Shown here: piece after piece, positions 7,471 to 15,151 of the stretch
Layout of the letters: each line of letters begins with the position of its first letter
How positions within the stretch are numbered: position 1 is the first letter of the stretch
Assembly (NCBI GenBank): GCA_900544365.1
Contig: UQVF01000016.1
Span: 1 to 32,841, forward strand
Direction: 5' to 3'
DNA length: 32,841 bases
Source: an uncultured Veillonella sp.
Lineage (GTDB): Bacteria; Bacillota; Negativicutes; Veillonellales; Veillonellaceae
Notes under the pieces: model-generated
Told to the model about the DNA's origin: nothing
Database searches by the model: none
Seen by the model: the letters and a program-made list of their open reading frames with translations, nothing else
Position numbers and translations under genes: made by a program

Positions 7471-9207
7471 CTATCTTGCATTTGCAATTCCTTCATATAC
7501 ATTTCCACGAATACCGTCAACAGTCACTACTTGGCCATTCACTAGTTGGGATTGCTCATGGGCACCTAAGATAACTGGAATCCCAAATTGAATGCCTGCA
7601 ATAGCTGCTGTCGATGTGTATCCTTCTTCAGCGGTAATAATAGCACCCGCTCGTTTTGCTAATTCCATATATTCTGGTTCTAAATCACGAACCACTAAGA
7701 TACTACCATCTGCCATAGGCTCTGTAGAATCACCATGGTGGATTGGTCCCGTTACGGACAATTTGCCAACCCCACGACCTTTAATCAATACATTACCTGT
7801 GACATGAACACGAATCATATTGGTTGTGCCAGACAAACCTGACGGTACACCCGCTGTCACTACTACTAAGTCACCAGATTGAATCATTCCTTCTCCTAAA
7901 GCAGCACTCATAGCACAGTGTACCATTTCGTCAGAATTAGAATGAGATGGTCCTTGGATAGCAGTGACGCCCCAATATAGCTGCATACGACGTAAAGCAC
8001 TTTCATGTGGCGTAACAGCAATAATTGGACAGTTTGGGCGATGACGAGAAATACTCATTGCCGTGATTCCAGATTCTGTACATGTAATAATAGCACTTGC
8101 TCCTAAAGATCGACCAACTTCTACTGTAGCAGAGCAAATAGCATCTGTCGTTTTTGCTTCCTCTAACTGTACCGTATGATTGGTATTCACATATAAATCA
8201 GATGTTTCTGTCACTGTTGCAATACGTGCCATAGTGGTTACCGCTTCTAAAGGATAGTCACCTCCAGCAGTTTCACCAGATAACATAACAGCATCTGTAC
8301 CATCTAAAATAGCGTTCGCCACGTCACTCGCTTCCGCTCTAGTAGGTCTAGGATTATTCACCATGGATTCTAACATTTGTGTGGCTGTAATCACAGGCTT
8401 AGATGCTGCATTACATTTTTGAATCATCATTTTTTGCAACACCGGTACTTCTTCTGCCGGAATTTCTACACCTAAGTCACCACGAGCTACCATCAATCCA
8501 TCAGACACTTCTAAAATTTCATCTAAATTGTTAAGACCTTCTTCATTTTCAATTTTAGAAATGATGCGAATATCTGCCCCTTTGGATTCCAAAATACGAC
8601 GAATAGCCATAACATCACTAGCTCGTTGCATGAAGGAAGCTGCTACAAAGTCTACCCCTATTTCGCAACCAAAGAGTAAGTCTTTTTCATCTTGCTCAGA
8701 TACTGGTGGCAAGGATAAAGATACCCCCGGTACGGCAACTCGTTTACGGTTACTCATCATACCCGTATTCATGACTGTTGTATGAATTTCAGTGCCCTCA
8801 ATAGAGTCGATACGTAACGTTACTAATCCATCAGATAGCAGAATTTGCTTTGCGTCTTTTACATCTTCTGGTAAACCTACATGATTGACAGAACAAATCT
8901 CTTTTGTACCTTCTACATCTCTAGTGGTTAAGGTAAAAGATTGCCCTTCTTCTAAACATACTTTACCTTCTTTGAATAAGCCAAGACGAATCTCTGGGCC
9001 TTTTGTATCTAACATTAACGCTACTGGAATGCCTGTTCTAGTAGATGCTAAGCGGACTAATTCCATACGCTTTGCTTGTTCTTCATGGGAACCATGAGAA
9101 AAGTTAAAGCGCGCCACATTCATCCCCGCTCGCAATAAAGATTCTATCATCTCTAAGGAATCTGTGCTCGGTCCCATTGTGCAAACAATCTTTGTTTTTT
9201 TATTCAT
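7471..9207 (-). CDS. pyk: Pyruvate kinase with extra C-terminal PEP-utilizer-like domain
   Basis: Catalyses phosphoenolpyruvate + ADP to pyruvate + ATP, the last step of glycolysis. The 578-residue protein starts TKIVCTMGPSTDS and has the barrel motifs ISKIENEEGL (active-site lysine region, about residue 220), VARGDLGVEIP (about 243) and MLSGETAGGDYPLEAV (about 313). From about residue 480 it carries the additional domain seen in Bacillus-type enzymes, similar to the PEP-utilizer mobile domain. In that domain the usual TSHAA motif reads TSTAA (about residue 531), so the histidine that is phosphorylated in true PEP-utilizers is threonine. It lies 10 bases after dnaE and nine before the BI-1 gene, clearly one operon. 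The order dnaE-(pfkA)-pyk is common in Firmicutes; pfkA is absent here. Confidence 0.97.
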   Translation of the reverse strand: MNKKTKIVCTMGPSTDSLEMIESLLRAGMNVARFNFSHGSHEEQAKRMELVRLASTRTGIPVALMLDTKGPEIRLGLFKEGKVCLEEGQSFTLTTRDVEGTKEICSVNHVGLPEDVKDAKQILLSDGLVTLRIDSIEGTEIHTTVMNTGMMSNRKRVAVPGVSLSLPPVSEQDEKDLLFGCEIGVDFVAASFMQRASDVMAIRRILESKGADIRIISKIENEEGLNNLDEILEVSDGLMVARGDLGVEIPAEEVPVLQKMMIQKCNAASKPVITATQMLESMVNNPRPTRAEASDVANAILDGTDAVMLSGETAGGDYPLEAVTTMARIATVTETSDLYVNTNHTVQLEEAKTTDAICSATVEVGRSLGASAIITCTESGITAMSISRHRPNCPIIAVTPHESALRRMQLYWGVTAIQGPSHSNSDEMVHCAMSAALGEGMIQSGDLVVVTAGVPSGLSGTTNMIRVHVTGNVLIKGRGVGKLSVTGPIHHGDSTEPMADGSILVVRDLEPEYMELAKRAGAIITAEEGYTSTAAIAGIQFGIPVILGAHEQSQLVNGQVVTVDGIRGNVYEGIANAR

Positions 9208-9217
9208 CTCTATCTCC

Positions 9218-12200
9218 TTATAGTAACTCTACTGCATTGGCCCCCAATAAGGCTTGCACGCGTCCAATCGACTCTTTCGTTGGCGTAAAATAAAAACTAT
9301 CGTTCACCGCTAAACTGCGCTTTTGTCGCTGTAAAAACAAAGTAACCGGTGTATTTCCTGGCAACTCCTGCAGCATCTTTTGTAACTGCTGACTCACTTG
9401 CGGAGTATCATGAGCCGCATCGATATGAATGCGAATATGTCGTACTTTATCATACTCAACTTTTAACAACTGCACTGCACTAGCAATACATTGCACGCCC
9501 TTTTCATCCGCATCAATACGTCCCTCGATAGCCACTACGCCATCACGTTGCAATAACATATGAGCTTTCTGGTACGCTTGTGGGAATACTACTACTTGCA
9601 CAGATCCTGTGAAATCTTCCAAGGTTAAGGTACACATTTTTTCTTGCTTTGCCTTCGTTAATCGATCCACTTTCTCCGTAATCAATCCACCAATGGTAAC
9701 AGTTTTGCCGTCGAAATCCTCTGGATTTTCTGCTAACCGGCCTAATTGAAATAATCCATCCAATTCCTCACGATACGCATCTAGGGGATGTCCCGTAATA
9801 TAGAAACCAGTATATTCCTTTTCATCTTTTAGTTTCAGTTCTTTAGGCAAATCCGGCAAATCTGGAACATGGATAGTTTCCATTTCCTCTACCTCTGCAA
9901 AGAGGCTAACCGCTCCTAGAACACTATTTTTTTGTCCTTTAGAACCAATGCCTTGAGCTTGTTCATAAATCTGTAATAGCTGATTTCTATTTTCTTTGAA
10001 AGAATCCATCGCTCCGCAGCGGATTAAACTTTCTAACAAACGCTTATTTACCACACGGTATGGTATACGTTCACAAAAATCAACAATAGACGTAAATTGT
10101 CCATGTGCCTTACGATCTGCTAGCAATTCTTCAATCGCATTATCACCTACATTTTTAATGCCGCCTAAACCAAAACGAATTTGTCCATTTTGTACGGTAA
10201 ACATACGCTCTGAATGATTGATATCTGGGCCTAATACTGCTACTTGTTTCGCCTTACATACATTGATGTAATTTGTCATTTTATCCATATTACCCATAAA
10301 GCTTGTCATCGTAGCAGCCATAAACTCTGGGAAATAATGAGCTTTCAAATAGGCCGTTTGGTACGCAATATAGGCATAGGCCGCAGAGTGAGATTTATTG
10401 AATCCATAGCCCGCAAAGTATAGCAAAAGATCAAATACTTCATTAGCTAGCTTCTCATCAATACCATTATTTACAGAACCAGTGACAAAGGAATCTCGTT
10501 GTGCTTTCAGCACAGATTCCTTTTTCTTACCCATAGCACGGCGCATTAAATCCGCTTGTCCCAAAGAGAATCCACCCATGGCTGAGGCAATCTGCATAAC
10601 TTGTTCTTGGTATAAAATAACCCCGAAGGTGTCCTCTAAAATAGGCTCTAAGATGGGGTGTAAATAAGTCACTTCCTTTTCTTTATGACGGCGCTTGATG
10701 AAATCTTCCACCATTCCCGATCCCAACGGTCCCGGACGATAGAGTGCCACTAACGGGATTAAATCTTCAAAATGCTCTGGCTTCAAGTCCATCACAAGTT
10801 TTGTAATCCCTTCCGACTCTAACTGGAATACCCCTGCCGTCTCACCACGACTTAGAAGTTCACAAGAGGCCTGATCATCTAAAGGGATCGCATCTAAGTC
10901 TAAGTCGATACCATGGTTTTCCTTAATCAAGCGCAATGCCTCGCCCATCACCGTCAATGTACGAAGCCCTAAAAAGTCCATCTTCAATAGACCTAGTTCT
11001 TCAATATTATCTTTATCATATTGTGTGACAAATCCATCTTCATTGGAGTTTTGCACTGGTACATATTCATCTAAGGGCGCCGCCGAAATTACGACACCTG
11101 CCGCATGAGTAGAAGAGTTACGTGCAATCCCTTCTAAGCGCAAACAAAGGTCGAATAACTCTTTTACAGATTCATCTGTGTCATACAAATCTTTAAGCTC
11201 TTTTACCTCTAAAGCTTTTTTCAAAGTGATACCTAGTTCATTAGGAATCATCTTAGCTAATCGATTCACCTCTGGTAAAGGCATATCTAGCACACGACCT
11301 ACGTCACGAATAACGGCACGAGCCGCTTCGGTACCGAAAGTAATAATTTGCGCTACTCGCTCTTGTCCATATTTTTCTGTTACATAATCGATAACCTTAT
11401 TGCGAGTTTCATAGCAGAAGTCGATATCGATATCGGGCATACTCACACGCTCTGGGTTCAAGAACCGTTCAAAGAGCAAATCATATTTGATGGGATCTAG
11501 CCCTGTAATCCCCAATAAGTAGGCCACCACAGACCCTGCCGCACTACCACGACCCGGTCCTACTAGTACCCCATGTTCACGAGCATATTTAACATAGTCC
11601 CAAACGATGAGGAAGTAATCTTCAAAACCCATGCGACTAATAACACCTAACTCATAATCGAGTCGCTCTTGTAATACCGGTGTTATCTCCGGATAGAATT
11701 GGGGAATATAGGACTCACAGACCTTACGCAAATAAGAATGTGCCGTTTCCCCTTCTGGTACGTCGAATTTTGGCAAATGGTGGGCATCAAAATTAAACTC
11801 TACATGACAACGTTCCGCAATCTTCAACGTATTATCCAAGGCTTCTGGAATATGCCCGAAAAGCTCTTCCATTTCATCGCCGCTTTTCATGTAAAACTCA
11901 TTACTGAAAAACTTCATGCGGTCTACATCATTGCGCCTTGCACCAGTAGCAATACATACTTTAATATCATGAGCCTCCGCATCATCGGCATACACATAGT
12001 GAAAGTCATTAGAACATACTAAACCTACACCATATTGATCTGCCATCTCTACTAGCACATCTTGAACACGCAATTCCTTTGGATCACCATGGTTCTGAAT
12101 CTCTAAGAAAAAGTTATCCTTTCCATAGGTCTCAAGGTACCATTCCAAGGCACGATGGGCCCCTTCCATATTATCTTGCAATATAAGCTGTGGAATTTCT

Positions 12201-12625
12201 CCAGCAATACAAGCACTAAGGGCAATGATGCCTTTGTTATAGGTAGACAGTAACTCTCGGTCCGCACGAGGCTTACGATAGAATCCTTCTGTGGAAGATT
12301 TAGACACGATTTTTACAATGTTCTCGTACCCTTCCATGGTTTCCGCCAAAAGAATCAAATGCTTTAATCGTTCATAGGTCTTACCTTCGGGGCGGTCAAA
12401 ACGACTCCCTTCCGTCACATACACTTCGCACCCTAAAATCGGTTTGATGCCTTGTGCCATAGCCTCTTTATAAAAATAAATCGCACCATACATATTACCG
12501 TGGTCCGTTAACGCTAGGGCAGGCATATTGAGTTCTTTCGCACGACTCACCATTTGAGGCAATCGACTAATGCCATCAATGAGGCTATATTCACTATGAC
12601 TATGCAGATGTACAAATGGTCTCAT
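9218..12625 (-). CDS. dnaE: DNA polymerase III subunit alpha (DnaE)
   Basis: Replicative DNA polymerase of the C family, 1135 residues. Domains in order: an N-terminal PHP domain (FVHLHSHSEYS at 5-14, ALTDHGNMYG near 40); the palm with the acidic catalytic motif SMPDIDIDFCYE at about residue 395; GPGRGSAAGS near 355; the fingers and the helix-hairpin-helix region (YGFNKSHSAAYAYIAYQTAYLKAHYFPEF near 750, here in parts); and a C-terminal OB fold (VTIGGLITEKVDRLTKAK, about 990). It starts at an ATG behind AAGGAGG and heads the leftward operon dnaE-pyk-BI1. The length fits DnaE1/DnaE3 rather than PolC. Identification is secure. Confidence 0.97.
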   Translation of the reverse strand: MRPFVHLHSHSEYSLIDGISRLPQMVSRAKELNMPALALTDHGNMYGAIYFYKEAMAQGIKPILGCEVYVTEGSRFDRPEGKTYERLKHLILLAETMEGYENIVKIVSKSSTEGFYRKPRADRELLSTYNKGIIALSACIAGEIPQLILQDNMEGAHRALEWYLETYGKDNFFLEIQNHGDPKELRVQDVLVEMADQYGVGLVCSNDFHYVYADDAEAHDIKVCIATGARRNDVDRMKFFSNEFYMKSGDEMEELFGHIPEALDNTLKIAERCHVEFNFDAHHLPKFDVPEGETAHSYLRKVCESYIPQFYPEITPVLQERLDYELGVISRMGFEDYFLIVWDYVKYAREHGVLVGPGRGSAAGSVVAYLLGITGLDPIKYDLLFERFLNPERVSMPDIDIDFCYETRNKVIDYVTEKYGQERVAQIITFGTEAARAVIRDVGRVLDMPLPEVNRLAKMIPNELGITLKKALEVKELKDLYDTDESVKELFDLCLRLEGIARNSSTHAAGVVISAAPLDEYVPVQNSNEDGFVTQYDKDNIEELGLLKMDFLGLRTLTVMGEALRLIKENHGIDLDLDAIPLDDQASCELLSRGETAGVFQLESEGITKLVMDLKPEHFEDLIPLVALYRPGPLGSGMVEDFIKRRHKEKEVTYLHPILEPILEDTFGVILYQEQVMQIASAMGGFSLGQADLMRRAMGKKKESVLKAQRDSFVTGSVNNGIDEKLANEVFDLLLYFAGYGFNKSHSAAYAYIAYQTAYLKAHYFPEFMAATMTSFMGNMDKMTNYINVCKAKQVAVLGPDINHSERMFTVQNGQIRFGLGGIKNVGDNAIEELLADRKAHGQFTSIVDFCERIPYRVVNKRLLESLIRCGAMDSFKENRNQLLQIYEQAQGIGSKGQKNSVLGAVSLFAEVEEMETIHVPDLPDLPKELKLKDEKEYTGFYITGHPLDAYREELDGLFQLGRLAENPEDFDGKTVTIGGLITEKVDRLTKAKQEKMCTLTLEDFTGSVQVVVFPQAYQKAHMLLQRDGVVAIEGRIDADEKGVQCIASAVQLLKVEYDKVRHIRIHIDAAHDTPQVSQQLQKMLQELPGNTPVTLFLQRQKRSLAVNDSFYFTPTKESIGRVQALLGANAVELL

Positions 12626-12669
12626 GGGTCCTCCTTACTAACGGAACACGGTATGCTTTCATTCCCTTT

Positions 12670-12678
12670 ATTATACCA
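12670..12678 (-). promoter_or_regulatory. Extended -10 promoter of dnaE
   Basis: On the leftward strand TGGTATAAT lies 45 bases before the dnaE ATG, an extended -10 element (TGnTATAAT). No good -35 is seen at 16-18 bases, which is usual for extended -10 promoters. Confidence 0.55.
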
Positions 12679-12742
12679 TAGATTGTGTATTTCAGTGTAC
12701 CGTGAAAGCGTTTGTCACTCCTAGATCAATTGATGCTCACAA

Positions 12743-12782
12743 AATAAAAAGGCCTATGTAATCTGCATAGCAAATTACATAG
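12743..12782 (-). terminator. Intrinsic terminator of the YgjP-like gene
   Basis: On the leftward strand CTATGTAAT pairs with ATTACATAG (9 bp, 11-nt loop), followed by CCTTTTTATTTT. It lies about 60 bases after the stop of the metallopeptidase gene and before the dnaE promoter. Confidence 0.8.
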
Positions 12783-12839
12783 ACATTGCATTATTTTATA
12801 CACTCTACTCCTTGGTACATCGATGCTAGGCGAATATAC

Positions 12840-13703
12840 TTATGTATAATATGCACGCATTTCTAGTTTCACCTCTTGCCAGTTTGGCATCATATCATTC
12901 ATGACCTTGTAAAAGTGTGACGAATGGTTCGCTTCGATAAAGTGCGCAAATTCATGAACCATCACATAATGTGCAAACTTCGTAGGTCCTAATAGCAATC
13001 GTGTATTCATAGTAATCGTTTCTTTGAAAGGCATACACGATCCCCAACGGCTCGTCATATATCGCAAGCGCACAGTCGGAGTCGGAACCGTATATCCTGC
13101 TTGTTGAAATTCGACATACACTTGTTGTGCTAACTTTTCCATAAAGTCCTGCCCTAGGATTTTCCAAAAGTTAAGCCACATGCGTTCTACTTTGCTAGTA
13201 TCTATTACCTCGTGATCACTTGGGTAGCGTACCAACAGTATGTCATCTGCTACTGTTATGGCATAGGTAGAGCTACTCCCTCTCGACAGTTTTCTTTGTG
13301 ATAGATTTACTTGTGCAGTTTTCCTTTTTGATGAGTTGCCTACCAATAGAGAATCTGACGGAGTATCGCTTAGTTGACTATCCTGTAAGGATGTTTCCAA
13401 ATAGGCAGATATCGTATGAGGCTTTTCCTGTACTACACGATACATCTGACCCATCACCATGATATCTGTATCTACGTCAGGTACCATAGGATGACCGCCC
13501 GTATCTTTTCTCCGTTGTAACGCTTTTTCTATGAAAGCTCGATGACGGTAGATAAACTCTTCAATCATCCCTAAAGGGATACGAGGAGAGGCGGACACTC
13601 GAACTACGCCGCTAGTGGTAACACGAAGATTCATGTTCTTCACTCGTTTCCTATGCAGTTCATATGTAATACTACCATCAGGCAGTGTGCGAAGTTCTTT
13701 CAT
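12840..13703 (-). CDS. YgjP-like (DUF45, M48-type) metallopeptidase-fold protein
   Basis: A 287-residue protein of the YgjP/DUF45 family, a zincin-fold group related to SprT; the E. coli member YgjP has been described as a UTP pyrophosphatase. The zinc site is visible in VMVHEFAHFIEANHSSHFYKVM near residue 250, preceded by the family block YMTSRWGSCMPFKETITMNTRLL. The first about 100 residues match the usual N-terminal part (RKRVKNMNLRVTTSGVVRVSASPR). Residues roughly 105-145 form a serine-rich, low-complexity insertion not expected in the family, which explains the extra length (usual about 230-240). It starts at ATG behind AGGAGAC and is a single-gene unit with its own terminator. Confidence 0.88.
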   Translation of the reverse strand: MKELRTLPDGSITYELHRKRVKNMNLRVTTSGVVRVSASPRIPLGMIEEFIYRHRAFIEKALQRRKDTGGHPMVPDVDTDIMVMGQMYRVVQEKPHTISAYLETSLQDSQLSDTPSDSLLVGNSSKRKTAQVNLSQRKLSRGSSSTYAITVADDILLVRYPSDHEVIDTSKVERMWLNFWKILGQDFMEKLAQQVYVEFQQAGYTVPTPTVRLRYMTSRWGSCMPFKETITMNTRLLLGPTKFAHYVMVHEFAHFIEANHSSHFYKVMNDMMPNWQEVKLEMRAYYT

Positions 13704-13781
13704 CCTGTCTCCTATATCTTCTATATCATTAATAATGTATTACTCATATACCTATTATAGGCTTTCACCCCTATAAAATAC

Positions 13782-13919
13782 AATGCCACAGCATTTATAA
13801 ATGGCTCTAATTCAATATTACAAGCTGCAATATTGAAAGCCGAACGAATAGATGAAGCATATGCTAAGTAATTATTTGAACGATTAGCTCCAGAAACCCA
13901 AGCAATTGTACTTGCTTAA
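13782..13919 (+). pseudogene. Short gene remnant with an in-frame stop
   Basis: Reading 13782-13919 gives a protein-like string with NGSNSILQAAILKAERIDEA, then YAK, a TAA stop at 13869-13871, and LFERLAPETQAIVLA ending at TAA 13917-13919. The amino-acid makeup looks like the C-terminal part of a small helical protein, but there is no start codon or ribosome site. I do not recognise the family. It lies in the gene-poor stretch 13,704-14,090, which otherwise shows only AT-rich sequence. It is probably decayed material at the edge of the toxin-antitoxin insertion. Confidence 0.35.
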
Positions 13920-14092
13920 ATGAGTGTATTAATCAGAAAAAATAAGAAGTTAAGTAACTCCCAATAGATTGCTCTTACCAAAGTATTTATTTTTTTATTC
14001 AAGTGATACAGTATTAAAAATTAACTAATATCTAAAAATATAGAAATATTACAAGTTAGTATGTTAGTGTGTTAGTGGTTAGTGTAAAATGT

Positions 14093-14121
14093 TTGACATG
14101 TTATTTTTAATATGTTAGTAT
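14093..14121 (+). promoter_or_regulatory. Promoter of the ToxI-like RNA and toxN
   Basis: A consensus -35 TTGACA (14093-14098) and a -10-like TAGTAT (14116-14121) with an ideal 17-base spacer, placed just before the tandem repeats. Upstream, 14056-14083 holds several copies of GTTAGT in short tandem (GTTAGTATGTTAGTGTGTTA), which could bind a regulator. Confidence 0.7.
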
Positions 14122-14144
14122 TTGATTATAAAAGTATATCGAAA

Positions 14145-14318
14145 AGCGAGAACCTGTGAGTGTGGTGATTCCCACCAGCGATGTATATATGGTACATCGA
14201 AAAGCGAGAAGCTATGAGAGCGGTGATTCCCACCGATGGTGTATATATGGTACACCAAGAAGCGAGAACCTGTGAGAGCGGTGATTCCCACCAGCGATAT
14301 ACTTATTTATATCTACAA
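14145..14318 (+). repeat. Three 58-bp tandem repeats (antitoxin RNA units)
   Basis: Units start at 14145, 14203 and 14261, each with AGCGAGAA. A 38-nt core is almost the same in units 1 and 3 (two differences), and units 1 and 2 agree at about 47 of 58 positions. The tail of each unit forms a hairpin: CGATGTA with TACATCG in unit 1, TGGTGTA with TACACCA in unit 2, GATATA with TATATC in unit 3. The first two differ by paired, compensating changes at two base pairs, so RNA folding is under selection. Confidence 0.93.
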
Positions 14319-14319
14319 T

Positions 14320-14343
14320 GCCGAGTTTTGTCTCGGCTTTTTT
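14320..14343 (+). terminator. Attenuating terminator between ToxI-like RNA and toxN
   Basis: GCCGAG and CTCGGC pair around a six-base loop, followed by six T residues. It sits 16 bases before the toxN start, the standard place for the terminator that keeps antitoxin RNA in excess of toxin in type III systems. Confidence 0.92.
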
Positions 14344-14358
14344 CATAGGAGAAACTTA

Positions 14359-14891
14359 ATGGAACGAGAGCCAAGATTTATAGTTTACACAGTATCTGAG
14401 AAATATAATGAGTGGTTATCTAAAGGTGATTCTGAAGTTAGGCGATCAACAGATGATAAAAAAACTCGCCCATTTGCTGGGGTATTATTTACATTAGAAA
14501 ATAGAAACTATTTTGTTCCTTTGACATCACCTAAACCTAAACATCTTACTATGAAAAATAATAGAGAGATACATAAATTAGATGGGGGACATCGTGGAAT
14601 TATAGACTTTTGCAAAATGATTCCTGTGCCAGACTCACAATTAGAAAAAATAGACTTTTCTGAAAGAGAAAAAACACATCCCCATAACTACAATCTATTA
14701 CGAAACCAGTTAAGGTTAGTAAACAAAGACCGCGAGACTATTCGGAAAAAGCCAAAGAGTTTTACCAAAACTACTTTTCAAATAAAATGAGCAAACGGAT
14801 AAAAGAGAGATGCGTTAACTTACCAAGAGCTAACAAGCTTCACGATTGCTGGATAGAACGAGAAAACATTAACAAAAAAAGCAATCTCTAG
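14359..14891 (+). CDS. toxN: ToxN/AbiQ-family type III endoribonuclease toxin, frame broken at an A-run
   Basis: ToxN is a sequence-specific endoribonuclease held in check by repeat RNA; such systems give phage abortive infection or plasmid upkeep. The ATG at 14359 has AGGAGA before it. The protein reads FIVYTVSEKYNEWL, then PFAGVLF, then the catalytic-type block VPLTSPKPKH (Thr56, Ser57, Lys59 match the active-site region of ToxN), KLDGGHRGIIDF, MIPV and NLLRNQLRLVNKDRE. The zero frame stops at 14790 (143 codons) after a non-family tail. From 14751 the -1 frame continues AKEFYQNYFSNKM and RIKERCVNLPRANKLHDCW to TAG at 14891, restoring the normal length (about 177 residues). The switch point is GAAAAAG (14745-14751): either a lost A, a read error, or -1 ribosomal slippage. 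Confidence 0.85.
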
Positions 14892-14978
14892 AACAATTAA
14901 AAGGATACATCTAAAGACTTCAGTAGATAAAAAACTCTTATTACAACAATTGAACTTCAACAAAATATCTTTGCATAA

Positions 14979-15014
14979 CAAAAAGCACAGGATTGCCCTC
15001 CTGTGCTTTTTTTG
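14979..15014. terminator. Bidirectional intrinsic terminator between toxN and typA
   Basis: AAAAGCACAGG pairs with CCTGTGCTTTT around an eight-base loop, with a T-run on the right and an A-run on the left. It can end the rightward toxN transcript and the leftward typA transcript (typA ends at 15152). The gap 14,892-15,151 holds nothing else I can identify. Confidence 0.9.
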
Positions 15015-15151
15015 TGTGTATCAATGTTAGATACTTCTTTGTTATTTTAGCTACCGCTATTATATCATAATTACCTTGCAAACTCCAGCCTTGTTTCATG
15101 AGAGATAGAAGCTAAGTCTTTTAATGGAATTATTCCATATAGCATATGTTA

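Larger units (their letters stand above)
14128..14343 (+). ncRNA. ToxI-like antitoxin RNA of a type III toxin-antitoxin system
   Basis: In type III systems a repeat RNA binds and blocks the ToxN ribonuclease, which itself cuts the RNA at repeat borders. Here a promoter is followed by three 58-bp direct repeats, an intrinsic terminator, and then a ToxN-family gene: the standard layout. Each repeat has GGTGATTCCCACC, resembling the GGTGATT...ACC pseudoknot segment that I recall for the Pectobacterium ToxI repeat. Units are separated by small hairpins with A-rich joints (GAAAAGCGAG), plausible cleavage sites. The 58-base unit is longer than the roughly 35-48 base units I know for ToxI, AntiQ and CptI. 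The exact 5' end is inferred from the promoter. Confidence 0.8.

Noticed and set aside
12952..13167. Second leftward frame inside the YgjP-like gene
   Set aside because: Fully nested in another frame of an intact gene with zinc motif.
14128..14343. CRISPR array in the tandem repeats
   Set aside because: The units are contiguous 58-bp copies whose differences are structured, with no unique spacers, and are followed by a terminator and a ToxN gene.
14236..14358. Longer toxN start at 14236
   Set aside because: This ATG lies inside the antitoxin RNA repeats and before the terminator; the ATG at 14359 has a ribosome site and gives the family N terminus.
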